From assembly GCF_003340555.1 (NCBI RefSeq), contig NZ_QPLJ01000001.1, forward strand, positions 62,001-126,000: a stretch of 64,000 nucleotides of DNA, in the 5' to 3' direction. The position numbers and the translations under genes are program-made. Origin of the DNA: Jannaschia formosa (GTDB taxonomy: Bacteria > Pseudomonadota > Alphaproteobacteria > Rhodobacterales > Rhodobacteraceae). Position 1 is the stretch's first letter. Each line of letters opens with the position of its first letter. The notes under the pieces are model-generated. The model worked only from the letters and a program-made list of their open reading frames with translations. It had not been told where the DNA came from and made no database searches. Positions 18,874 through 26,144 of the stretch are shown here, piece by piece.

Positions 18874-20258
18874 ACGAAGTCTCGCCCGAGCCGGTCCGGG
18901 CCGACGGCTCGGCCCCGCCGACGCGCGGCGGCTGGCTTGACGCCCATCCCCACATCCATTCGGTCCGCGCGGCGGCCTGCGACCTGAACGGGCAGGCGCG
19001 CGGCAAGCGTTTCCCGCGCCGCTTCGCGCACAAGCTCGAGAAGGAGGGCACCCGCTTCCCCTACTCGGTCCTGAACCTCGACATCTGGGGCGAGGACATC
19101 GAGGACAGCCCGCTGGTCTTCGAGACGGGCGATGCCGACGGCATCCTGCACCCGACCGAGCGGGGCTACCTTCCGATGCCCTGGCTCGACACGCCGACCG
19201 CGCTGCTGCCCTTGTGGATGTCCCATCCGGACGGACGGCCCTTCGACGGCGACCCGCGCCATGCGCTGGCCCGGGTGCTAGCCGGCTACGCCGCGCGGGG
19301 CCTGACGCCCGTGGTCGCGACCGAGATGGAGTTCTATCTCGTCGATGATTCGACCCGGCAGATCCGCGTGCCGGTCTCGCCCCGGTCGGGCAAGCGCAGG
19401 CCGGGGGCCGAGACGCTGTCGATGCGGGCGCTCGATTCGTTCGACGTCTTCTTCACCCAGCTCTACGACGCCTGCGAGGAAATGGACATTCCGGCGAACA
19501 CCGCCATTTCCGAGGCGGGGATCGGCCAGTTCGAGATCGACCTCGCGCATCAGCCCGACGCGCTGAAGGCGGCGGACGATGCCTGGCTGTTCAAGCTGGC
19601 GCTGCGGGGGCTGGCGCGGCGGCACGGCTTCGCGGCCAGCTTCATGGCGAAGCCCTACCCCGACTACGCGGGCAACGGGATGCACGTCCATTTCTCGGTC
19701 CTGGACCGGGACGGGCGCAACATCTTCGACGACGGGACGGAGGCGGGCTCGGCCAGCCTGCGCCACGCGGTCGCGGGGCTTCTGAAGGCAGCGCCGGCCA
19801 CGACGCTGATCTTCGCGCCCCATGCCAACAGCTATGACCGGCTGGTGCCGGGGGCGCATGCGCCGACCGGACTCGCCTGGGCCTACGAGAACCGGACCTC
19901 GGCGATCCGCATCCCGGCCTCGCCCCCGGTGGCGCGGCGGATCGAGCACCGGATCTCGGGCGGGGACGTGAACCCCTACCTCCTGCTCGCCGCGATCCTC
20001 GGAGCCGCGCTGGCCGGCATCGAGGACGGGGAGGAGCCGCCCGCCCCGATCACCGGCAACGCCTATGGCATGGACCTGCCACGCATCCCGTCGAGCTGGG
20101 CCGATGCCGTGGACCGCTTCGCGACCGATCCCTGGACGGCACGCCTGCTCCCGACGGTGCTGATCGAGAACATGGTGCTGACCAAGCGGCAGGAGATGCG
20201 CGACATCGAGGAGCTTTCCGAGGCAGACCGCATGGAGCTCTATCTCGACACGGTCTGA
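18870..20258 (+). CDS. Glutamine synthetase-like enzyme, probable gamma-glutamyl-amine ligase
   Basis: Protein of 462 residues with the GS fold: an N-terminal beta-grasp segment (DLNGQARGKRFP), the metal-binding ATEMEFYL, GQFEIDL, NGMHVHFSVLD with the ATP-site His, and the ENRTSAIRIP arginine loop. Short GS-like proteins of this PuuA type condense glutamate with an amine (for example putrescine) rather than ammonia. It overlaps the upstream permease by 4 nt, tying ligation directly to uptake. True nitrogen-assimilating GlnA is unlikely because the adenylylation-loop context and the length differ. Confidence 0.88.
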   Translation: MNEVSPEPVRADGSAPPTRGGWLDAHPHIHSVRAAACDLNGQARGKRFPRRFAHKLEKEGTRFPYSVLNLDIWGEDIEDSPLVFETGDADGILHPTERGYLPMPWLDTPTALLPLWMSHPDGRPFDGDPRHALARVLAGYAARGLTPVVATEMEFYLVDDSTRQIRVPVSPRSGKRRPGAETLSMRALDSFDVFFTQLYDACEEMDIPANTAISEAGIGQFEIDLAHQPDALKAADDAWLFKLALRGLARRHGFAASFMAKPYPDYAGNGMHVHFSVLDRDGRNIFDDGTEAGSASLRHAVAGLLKAAPATTLIFAPHANSYDRLVPGAHAPTGLAWAYENRTSAIRIPASPPVARRIEHRISGGDVNPYLLLAAILGAALAGIEDGEEPPAPITGNAYGMDLPRIPSSWADAVDRFATDPWTARLLPTVLIENMVLTKRQEMRDIEELSEADRMELYLDTV

Positions 20259-20432
20259 ACCATCCGACCCGTCCCCTCCCGGCCGGCCCTCGCCGAGCCC
20301 TTCCGAAAGCCCCCTTTGCCACGGCCTCGCGCGCCCGGGCGATCGACTCAATGGCCTTCCGCCGACGGCAGATCGGTCGGGCGCCGGTTCAGACCCGGCG
20401 ATGAGGGAGCGACAACGTGGTCCCCATGGGCG

Positions 20433-20876
20433 TCACGGCCCTCGGCAGGGTCCCGCCAGCACCATCGCCCAGTAGAGGCGCCCGTTGCGCCCCCTTGCCC
20501 ATGCGAGCGCGGCGCGGTCGTGACGGGGGTTCAGGATATTGGCGCGGTGGCCCGGCGAGCGGAGCCAGTCGCGCGTCACCCGCGCGGCGCTGCGCTGCCC
20601 GCTGGCCACGTTCTCGGCAAGGTAGCAGGGCCGATGGCCGACGGCACGCGCCCGCGCGACGAGGCTCATGCCGCCCGGACCGTCATGGCCGATGCGCCCG
20701 CGCTCGGCCATGTGGTCGGCCTGCATCTGTGCCGCCCGCAACAGCACCGGATCGGGCCGGAGCCCCGGCAGGCCCTGCTGCGCCCGCGCGGCGGCGGCCA
20801 GCGACACCCCCTCCGCCGCGGCCGGACCGGCGAGGGCGAAGGAAAGCAGAGCGAGGAGGAACAGGATGCGCCACAT
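20433..20876 (-). CDS. Secreted CAP/SCP-domain protein
   Basis: Protein of 147 residues with a signal peptide (1-21) and a CAP (cysteine-rich secretory, antigen 5, PR-1) domain. The bacterial CAP signatures QADHMAERGRIGHDGP, ENVASGQ and WLRSPGHRANILNP, including the conserved His/Glu cluster, are readable. Bacterial CAP proteins are exported, and most have no defined activity. It is transcribed against the surrounding amine-utilisation genes and separates the ABC/ligase block from the GATase-ligase-oxidase block. Confidence 0.9.
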   Translation of the reverse strand: MWRILFLLALLSFALAGPAAAEGVSLAAAARAQQGLPGLRPDPVLLRAAQMQADHMAERGRIGHDGPGGMSLVARARAVGHRPCYLAENVASGQRSAARVTRDWLRSPGHRANILNPRHDRAALAWARGRNGRLYWAMVLAGPCRGP

Positions 20877-21071
20877 GCGGGAACGCTAGCGCAGGGGGAT
20901 TAACAAACTCTTGCGGCCGGGCTCCACCACCGCCACCGCGAAAGCGTTCGCCGGTACCCTCGGGCCGCAATGCCCCCAACAGGTCCCGGCCGCACAAGGC
21001 CCGGCGCATTCTTTTCCTGTTCAGCTTTGTCGCCCGGCGCTATAGCGTGCGCCCGAAACCCCGAGGACAAG

Positions 21072-21764
21072 ATGAAGATCGGTATCCTGATGGCCGGCCA
21101 CGCCCCCGATCCGGTGCGCACGGAGAAGGGCGATTTCGACGCCATGTTCACCCGGCTGCTGGACGGCCATGGCTTCGACTTCGACGTCTACGACGTCGAG
21201 AACATGCAGTTCCCCTCCGGTCCCGAGGCCGCCGACGGCTGGCTCGTCTCGGGCTCGCGCCACGGTGCCTACGAGGACCATCCCTTCATCCCGCCGCTCG
21301 AGGAGTTCATCCGCGCGACGATGGAAGCCGGCATCCCGCTGGTCGGGATCTGCTTCGGCCACCAGATCATCGCGCAGGCCCTCGGCGGCCGGGTCGAGAA
21401 GTTTGCCGATGGCTGGGCCATCGGGCGGCGGACCTATGTGCTGGCCGACGGCAGCGAGGTCGCGCTGAACGCCTGGCACCAGGACCAGGTCCTGACCCTG
21501 CCCGAGGGCGCGACGCGGCTGGGCTCCAGCGCCTTCTGCGAGAACGCGGTACTCGCCTATGGCGACCGGGCCTTCACCGTCCAGCCTCATCCCGAGTTCC
21601 CGGGCGAGGTCGTCGAGGCCTATGTCGACCTGCGCCGTGGCTCCGGCACCTATCCGGACGACCAGCTGGAGCAGGCCGCGCGCGACGCTGCGCTCCCGCT
21701 CGATACGGGGCGGCTGTCGGACGCCATCGCCCGGTTCTTCAAGACGCGGGTGGCGCATGTCTGA
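21072..21764 (+). CDS. Class I glutamine amidotransferase-like hydrolase
   Basis: Protein of 230 residues related to the glutaminase domain of GMP synthase. Nucleophile Cys94 in GICFGHQ and the triad pair His173/Glu175 in QPHPEF are intact. Standing alone and placed before a PuuA-like ligase and a PuuB-like oxidase, it could hydrolyse a gamma-glutamyl intermediate, the role played by PuuD in putrescine breakdown. PuuD itself belongs to a different GATase subgroup, so this is an inference from context. Its last 8 nt overlap the next gene. Confidence 0.85.
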   Translation: MKIGILMAGHAPDPVRTEKGDFDAMFTRLLDGHGFDFDVYDVENMQFPSGPEAADGWLVSGSRHGAYEDHPFIPPLEEFIRATMEAGIPLVGICFGHQIIAQALGGRVEKFADGWAIGRRTYVLADGSEVALNAWHQDQVLTLPEGATRLGSSAFCENAVLAYGDRAFTVQPHPEFPGEVVEAYVDLRRGSGTYPDDQLEQAARDAALPLDTGRLSDAIARFFKTRVAHV

Positions 21765-23112
21765 CTGGATGGACAACCTGCCCGAACACGCGCGGACCTG
21801 GCTGGACGGGCGCCGGCTGGACGAGGTCGAGTGCATCGTCGCCGACCTGTCGGGGATCGCCCGCGGCAAGGCGATGCCGGCGGCCAAGTTCGCCAAGCAG
21901 TCGCGCTTCTACCTGCCCAACTCGATTTTTCAGCAGACGATCACCGGCGACTGGGCCGACGATGGCGACGCCGACTTCCTCGAGCCGGACATGATCCTGA
22001 CGCCGGACTTCACCACCGCCTGCGCCGCGCCCTGGACGGCGGACTGGACGCTCCAGATCATCCACGACATGGCCGACCAGTCGGGCGCGCCGGTCCACAC
22101 CGCGCCGCGCAACGTCCTGCGCCGGGTGGTCGATCTCTATCATGCGCGGGGCTGGAAGCCCGTCGTCGCGCCCGAGATGGAGTTCTACCTCGTCGCCCGC
22201 AACACCGACCCCTCGAAGCCGGTCGAACCTCCGATGGGCCGCTCGGGCCGCCGCGCCGCGGGGCGACAGGCCTATTCGATGTCGGCGGTCGACGAATACG
22301 GCCCCGTCATCGACGACATCTACGACTATGCCGAGGCGATGGGGCTCGAGATCGACGGCATCCTGCAGGAAGGCGGCTCGGGCCAGGTCGAGCTCAACCT
22401 GCGCCACGGCGACCCGGTGAAGCTGGCCGACGAGATCTTCTACTTCAAGCGGATGATCCGCGAGGCGGCGCTGCGGTCGGACTGCTACGCGACCTTCATG
22501 GCCAAGCCGATCCAGGACGAGCCGGGTTCGGCCATGCATATCCATCACTCCGTCGTCGACATCGCGACGGGTCGGAACCTCTTCGTCGACGAGAGCGGCA
22601 TGGAGACGCAGGCCTTCCTGCACTTCATCGGCGGCATGCAGAAGCACCTGCCCGAGGTGATCGCGCTGCTGGCCCCCTACGTGAACTCCTACCGGCGCTA
22701 CGTCCGCGACTTCGCCGCGCCGATCAACCTGGAATGGGGCCGCGACAACCGCACCACCGGCCTGCGGGTGCCCGTCTCGGAGCCCGAGGCCAAGCGCGTC
22801 GAGAACCGGATCGCGGGGATGGACTGCAACCCCTATCTCGGCATCGCGGCCTCGCTCGCCTGCGGCTATCTGGGCCTCGTCAACCGCATCGACCCGGCGC
22901 CGCAATTCACCGGCGACGCCTACGATTCCGCCGAGGGCATCCCGAACCACCTCTCCGAAGCGCTGGACCTGTTCGAAGAGGCCAAGGCCATGCACGAGGT
23001 CCTGCATCCCGACTTCGCCCGCGTCTACACTGCGGTGAAGCGCATGGAATACACCGCCTTCCTGCAGGTCATCTCTCCGTGGGAGCGCGAGCACCTTCTG
23101 CTCAATGTCTGA
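21757..23112 (+). CDS. Glutamine synthetase-like enzyme, probable gamma-glutamylputrescine synthetase
   Basis: Second GS-like ligase, 451 residues. Motifs: IVADLSGIARGKAMP (beta-grasp), VAPEMEFYLVA, GSGQVELNL, GSAMHIHHSVVD and the RDNRTTGLRVP arginine loop. It resembles PuuA more closely than the first copy does and keeps the conserved GMDCNPYLGIAASLACGYLG C-terminal block. The start ATG lies inside the GATase gene (8-nt overlap), and the same 8-nt overlap recurs with the oxidase, so the three are one translation-coupled unit. Confidence 0.9.
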   Translation: MSDWMDNLPEHARTWLDGRRLDEVECIVADLSGIARGKAMPAAKFAKQSRFYLPNSIFQQTITGDWADDGDADFLEPDMILTPDFTTACAAPWTADWTLQIIHDMADQSGAPVHTAPRNVLRRVVDLYHARGWKPVVAPEMEFYLVARNTDPSKPVEPPMGRSGRRAAGRQAYSMSAVDEYGPVIDDIYDYAEAMGLEIDGILQEGGSGQVELNLRHGDPVKLADEIFYFKRMIREAALRSDCYATFMAKPIQDEPGSAMHIHHSVVDIATGRNLFVDESGMETQAFLHFIGGMQKHLPEVIALLAPYVNSYRRYVRDFAAPINLEWGRDNRTTGLRVPVSEPEAKRVENRIAGMDCNPYLGIAASLACGYLGLVNRIDPAPQFTGDAYDSAEGIPNHLSEALDLFEEAKAMHEVLHPDFARVYTAVKRMEYTAFLQVISPWEREHLLLNV

Positions 23113-24385
23113 CTGGCTGCACGCGAATGGCGACGCGGGCGTCTGGCCGGACACCTGGTATGCCGAGGGCCTGACCCTGCCCGCCCCTCGTCCGCCGCTG
23201 GACGGGGACCGGGCCGTCGATCTCTGCGTGATCGGTGGCGGGATCACCGGGCTGTCGGCGGCGCTGCACGCCGCGCGTGCGGGCCTGTCGGTGATCGTGC
23301 TTGAGGCGCACCGGGTCGGCTGGGGCGCCTCGGGCCGCAACGGAGGCCAGGTCGGCTCCGGCTTCAACTGGGACCAGCCCCGGCTGGAGGCGCGGCCCGG
23401 CACGGATGCGGCCGCGCTCTGGGCGCTGGCGGAAGAGGCCAGGACGCTGACGATCGGCCTCATCGCCGAGCACGCCCCCGAGGCGGATTTCCGCCCCGGC
23501 GTCCTGTCAGCCTGCCTGTCGGAGCGAGAGCTTCCCGCCTATGCCGGCTGGGCCGAGCGGATGGGGCGCGACTACGGCACCGACTACGAGGTGCTCGACC
23601 GCGCCGGGATCGCCACCCGGATCGGGACCGAGGCCTATGCCGGCGGCGTGCTGGACCGGAGGGCGGGCTACTGCAATCCGCTGGCCTATGTCCTGGGGCT
23701 CGCGCGGGCGGCCGAGGCGGCGGGCGCCGAGATCTACGAGACGACCGAGGTCATCCGGATCGGCGAGCGGGTGGAGACGGGCTCGGGCCATGTCTCGGCG
23801 CGCTTCGTTCTGCAGGCCACGAACGGCTACGCCCCCGGCCTGACGGCCAGAACGGCGGCGCGGGTGCTGCCGATCAACAATTACATCGCCGTGACCGAAC
23901 CGCTGCCGACGCCGCCGATGGCCGACCCGGTCGCCGTCGCGGACGGACGCTTCGTGGTCAACTACTTCTGGCAGACGCGGGACGGGCGGCTCGTCTATGG
24001 CGGGGGCGAGAGCTACGGGCGCCGCTTCCCCTCGGACATCGCGTCGCGGGTCCGGGTGAACATGGCGCGGGTCTATCCCGACCTGGCCGGGGTGCGGCTG
24101 ACCCATGCCTGGGGCGGCACGCTGGCGGTGACGGCGACCCGCCTGCCCTACCTGGCCGAGGTCGCGCCGGGCCTGTTCTCCGCCGGGGGCTATTCGGGCC
24201 ACGGGCTGGCGCTGTCGGCGCTGTTCGGGAAGGTCAGCGTCGAGGCGATGCGCGGCGAGCGGTCGCGGTTCGACACGCTCGCCAGCCTGCCGACACCCGC
24301 CCTGCCCGGCGGCCGGGTGCTGGGCCCTTGGGCGGCGCAGGCGGGCATGCTGTTCGGAGCGATGCGAGACCGGCTGGTGCGGTAG
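23105..24385 (+). CDS. FAD-dependent oxidase, PuuB-like (gamma-glutamylputrescine oxidase type)
   Basis: Amine-oxidising flavoprotein of the DAO family, 426 residues. The FAD dinucleotide fold lies at 39-75 (VDLCVIGGGITGLSAALHAA), followed by the WGASGRNGGQVGSG stretch typical of PuuB-like oxidases. The C-terminal FAD-binding segment is LFSAGGYSGHGLALS. It should oxidise a gamma-glutamylated amine to the aldehyde. No aldehyde dehydrogenase follows in the window, so the next step is encoded elsewhere. Confidence 0.9.
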   Translation: MSDWLHANGDAGVWPDTWYAEGLTLPAPRPPLDGDRAVDLCVIGGGITGLSAALHAARAGLSVIVLEAHRVGWGASGRNGGQVGSGFNWDQPRLEARPGTDAAALWALAEEARTLTIGLIAEHAPEADFRPGVLSACLSERELPAYAGWAERMGRDYGTDYEVLDRAGIATRIGTEAYAGGVLDRRAGYCNPLAYVLGLARAAEAAGAEIYETTEVIRIGERVETGSGHVSARFVLQATNGYAPGLTARTAARVLPINNYIAVTEPLPTPPMADPVAVADGRFVVNYFWQTRDGRLVYGGGESYGRRFPSDIASRVRVNMARVYPDLAGVRLTHAWGGTLAVTATRLPYLAEVAPGLFSAGGYSGHGLALSALFGKVSVEAMRGERSRFDTLASLPTPALPGGRVLGPWAAQAGMLFGAMRDRLVR

Positions 24386-24688
24386 GGGCGCCCGGCCCGT
24401 TGCGCTCGGCGCGGTCAGTGGCTCGTCCGGGGTCGCCGGGCCCGGATCGACGCGTCTGTTGCCTGGCCCGAAGCGGTCGCCGAGCCAGGTCCGACTCGGG
24501 CGTCCCCCTCCGGCAGCAGGACGGCGAAGAATCTTTGCCGGTCAATGGGTCAGCGACCTCGATCCCGGTCAGCTCTTCGACGCGGCCTTTGCCGGTGATC
24601 CGGCTTTCGCCGACCCCGGTGTCGGGATCGATGTGGTTCGGGTCCGGTTGCGACAGCGGGGATGGAGGCCACTGATCCCGCTTCGTTA
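24386..24688. other. About 300 bp with no confident gene; a coding-like stretch on the minus strand
   Basis: No complete ORF with a start and ribosome binding site is evident. On the minus strand, about 24540-24675, one frame reads DPNHIDPDTGVGESRITGKG followed by VEELTGIEVADPL, which looks protein-like, but it has no ATG/GTG/TTG start and then dissolves into Arg-rich sequence. It could be a decayed gene or a frameshifted remnant. Confidence 0.35.
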
Positions 24689-24841
24689 TTACTGGACGCG
24701 GGCCTCGAAGAAGAACTGGGAGCCGTCGTCGTAGGCGGCGATGGCGATGCCTCCGACGGGGCGCCAGCCCTCTTTCATCGCGGAGCGTACCTTCTTTTCG
24801 AGGACCGTGTGGGACTCGCTGCGTATGATCTTGTAATCCAT
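24689..24841 (-). CDS. DUF1737 family small protein
   Basis: Protein of 50 residues beginning MDYKIIRSESHTVLEKKV, with the DUF1737 pattern KEGWRPVGGIAIA. The domain is a small alpha/beta unit found alone or attached to other domains. No function is known. The frame is open upstream to 24955, but homology begins at the ATG at 24841, which has an AAAGGA-type site on the minus strand. Two stop codons (TAA TAA) end it. Confidence 0.85.
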   Translation of the reverse strand: MDYKIIRSESHTVLEKKVRSAMKEGWRPVGGIAIAAYDDGSQFFFEARVQ

Positions 24842-24953
24842 TATGAAATCCTTTCGATCCGCACGCCCCCGGAGATCGCGGGCACGGCGGCACTCTGCAA
24901 TGCTGCAACTGCGAAATCCAGACCTTCCCGAGCCCCGGAGGGCGCCGGATTTC

Positions 24954-24994
24954 ACGGGTGATCCGCGTCGGACCGACGGGTGATCCGCGTCGGA
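24954..24994 (+). repeat. Two tandem copies of a 19-bp sequence (22-bp period)
   Basis: ACGGGTGATCCGCGTCGGA occurs at 24954-24972 and again, identical, at 24976-24994. The pair lies between the DUF1737 gene and the end of the DUF1810 gene, upstream of the former. It could be a paired binding site or a slippage duplication. Confidence 0.7.
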
Positions 24995-25000
24995 CGTGGG

Positions 25001-25408
25001 TCAGGCGCCCAGCAGGTCGAGCGTGGCGGGATCCGGGTCGCCTCCGAAGAAGCGGTCGAGGACGGGCTGGGCGAAATCGGCCCCCGCCTCGCGGAAGAGC
25101 GTCATGGAGGAGCGCAGCTTCATCGCGTCGATGCCGCCCAGGATCGCCTCGGCCGGGGGGGCGTGGGCCAGCAGCGCCCGCGCCGCCTGCTCCAGCCGGG
25201 GTCCGAGGACCGGGTCGGCGAGAAAGGCGCGGGCCTCGGCGAGGTCGGCGATGGCGTAGTGACGCGCCGTGGGGGAGCGGCCGAGCCCCGCGACCTGCGG
25301 GAACACGAACCACATCCAGTGCGACCGCTTCCGCCCCGCGCGGAGTTCGGCGAGGGCGGTGGCGTAGGTGTCGGCCTGGGCGTCGTGGAAGCGGGAGAGG
25401 TCGGGCAT
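25001..25408 (-). CDS. DUF1810 family protein
   Basis: Cytoplasmic protein of 135 residues matching DUF1810: N-terminal LSRFHDAQADTYATALAEL, the invariant RKRSHWMWFVFPQ block followed by GLGRSPTARHYAI, and C-terminal MKLRSSMTLF. The family is widespread and uncharacterised. The in-frame extension upstream (to 25738) runs antisense to higB and is rejected. The start ATG is at 25408, just before the hairpin repeat on its 5' side. Confidence 0.92.
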   Translation of the reverse strand: MPDLSRFHDAQADTYATALAELRAGRKRSHWMWFVFPQVAGLGRSPTARHYAIADLAEARAFLADPVLGPRLEQAARALLAHAPPAEAILGGIDAMKLRSSMTLFREAGADFAQPVLDRFFGGDPDPATLDLLGA

Positions 25409-25419
25409 GATGGCCCGCA

Positions 25420-25439
25420 GGGTGGGTGAAAACCCACCC
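25420..25439. repeat. Hairpin GGGTGGGT-GAAA-ACCCACCC
   Basis: Perfect 8-bp stem with a GAAA loop. It forms one arm of an intergenic palindromic element whose other half (25451-25478) recurs downstream of higA. The composition resembles REP-type GGGTGGG/CCCACCC elements seen in many bacterial genomes. Confidence 0.75.
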
Positions 25440-25450
25440 GAGTGCAAATG

Positions 25451-25478
25451 GTGGGTCTTCACCCATCCTACGCTTGCT
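25451..25478 (+). repeat. Upstream copy of ~28-bp repeat flanking higBA
   Basis: GTGGGTCTTCACCCATCC followed by TACGCTTGCT. The downstream copy at 26101-26129 is GTGGGTTTTTCTCCCACC followed by the same TACGCTTGCT. Both contain a GTGGG/CCCA(C/T) hairpin and end in the identical 11-mer CTACGCTTGCT. They bracket the toxin-antitoxin pair as direct repeats. Confidence 0.75.
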
Positions 25479-25482
25479 GAAA

Positions 25483-25515
25483 TTGACAGAGCGACCAATA
25501 CGCGATACGTATCGC
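25483..25515 (+). promoter_or_regulatory. higBA promoter and palindromic operator
   Basis: A consensus -35 box TTGACA lies at 25483-25488. The -10 region, 17 bp further on, falls inside the perfect 14-bp palindrome GCGATACGTATCGC (25502-25515), which ends 2 nt before the higB ATG. Type II antitoxins repress their own operon by binding such palindromes, so this is the likely HigA operator. Confidence 0.7.
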
Positions 25516-25517
25516 AT

Positions 25518-25796
25518 ATGATCCGTTCGTTCCGCGACAAGGACAGCGCCAGCCTCGCCGCGCGCGAACGGGTTCGCCGGTTCCACGGCTTCGAGCGGGT
25601 GGCGCTGCGCAAGCTGGCGATGATCGAGGCGGCGACGGTGCTGGACGACCTGCGCGCGCCGCCCGGCAACCGGCTGGAGGCGCTGCGCGGCGACCGGGCC
25701 GGCCAGCACTCGATCCGCATCAACGACCGATGGCGCATCTGTTTCGCCTGGATCGACGGGGAGGCTCACGATGTCGAAATCTGCGACTACCACTGA
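25518..25796 (+). CDS. higB: HigB-type toxin of a type II toxin-antitoxin pair
   Basis: RelE/ParE-superfamily mRNA interferase of 92 residues. It starts MIRSFRDKDSASLAARERV and has the HigB core RLEALRGDRAGQHSIRIN followed by DRWRICFAW, ending EICDYH. The conserved Arg/His residues of this core cluster in the ribosome-dependent RNase site. The toxin precedes the antitoxin, the order typical of higBA, and overlaps it by 26 nt. The upstream in-frame extension is excluded because the operator lies there. Confidence 0.93.
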   Translation: MIRSFRDKDSASLAARERVRRFHGFERVALRKLAMIEAATVLDDLRAPPGNRLEALRGDRAGQHSIRINDRWRICFAWIDGEAHDVEICDYH

Positions 25797-26073
25797 CCTG
25801 CTGGCGCCGGTGCATCCGGGCGAGGTGCTGTCGGAGGAGTTCCTGACGCCTCTGGGCCTGTCGGCCTCGGCGCTGGCCCGGCGCATCGGGGTGCCGGCCA
25901 ACCGCGTGTCCTCCATCGTGGCGGGCAAGCGCGCGGTGACGGGAGACACGGCGTTGCGGCTGGCCCTGGCCTTCGGGACGACGCCGGAGTTCTGGATGCG
26001 GTTGCAGATGGGCTGGGATCTGGCGGTCGCGCGGGACGGGTTCGAGGGGGAGGTGGAGCGGGTGGTCGGCTAG
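25771..26073 (+). CDS. higA: HigA-type antitoxin
   Basis: Helix-turn-helix antitoxin of 100 residues. It has the HigA start PVHPGEVLSEEFLTPLGLS, the XRE-type helix-turn-helix ALARRIGVPANRVSSIVAGK, and the family ending TPEFWMRLQMGWDLAVA. It should neutralise HigB and repress the operon through the 25502-25515 palindrome. The start ATG lies 26 nt inside higB. The downstream repeat copy begins 27 nt after its stop codon. Confidence 0.94.
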   Translation: MSKSATTTDLLAPVHPGEVLSEEFLTPLGLSASALARRIGVPANRVSSIVAGKRAVTGDTALRLALAFGTTPEFWMRLQMGWDLAVARDGFEGEVERVVG

Positions 26074-26100
26074 TTGGTCTTTCGACCTACCGCCGGGGGC

Positions 26101-26129
26101 GTGGGTTTTTCTCCCACCCTACGCTTGCT
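26101..26129 (+). repeat. Downstream copy of the repeat flanking higBA
   Basis: Partner of the 25451-25478 copy, in the same orientation. It forms a GTGGG...CCCAC hairpin and ends in CTACGCTTGCT. The sequence beyond it (26130 onward) turns markedly AT-richer, so this copy sits at a composition boundary. Confidence 0.72.
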
Positions 26130-26144
26130 TACATTATGCAGATA

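Noticed and set aside
24234-25949. 571-codon minus-strand frame spanning the oxidase end, DUF1737, DUF1810 and higB
   Set aside because: It crosses several better-supported genes in other frames. Only a short protein-like stretch near 24540-24675 was kept as an observation.
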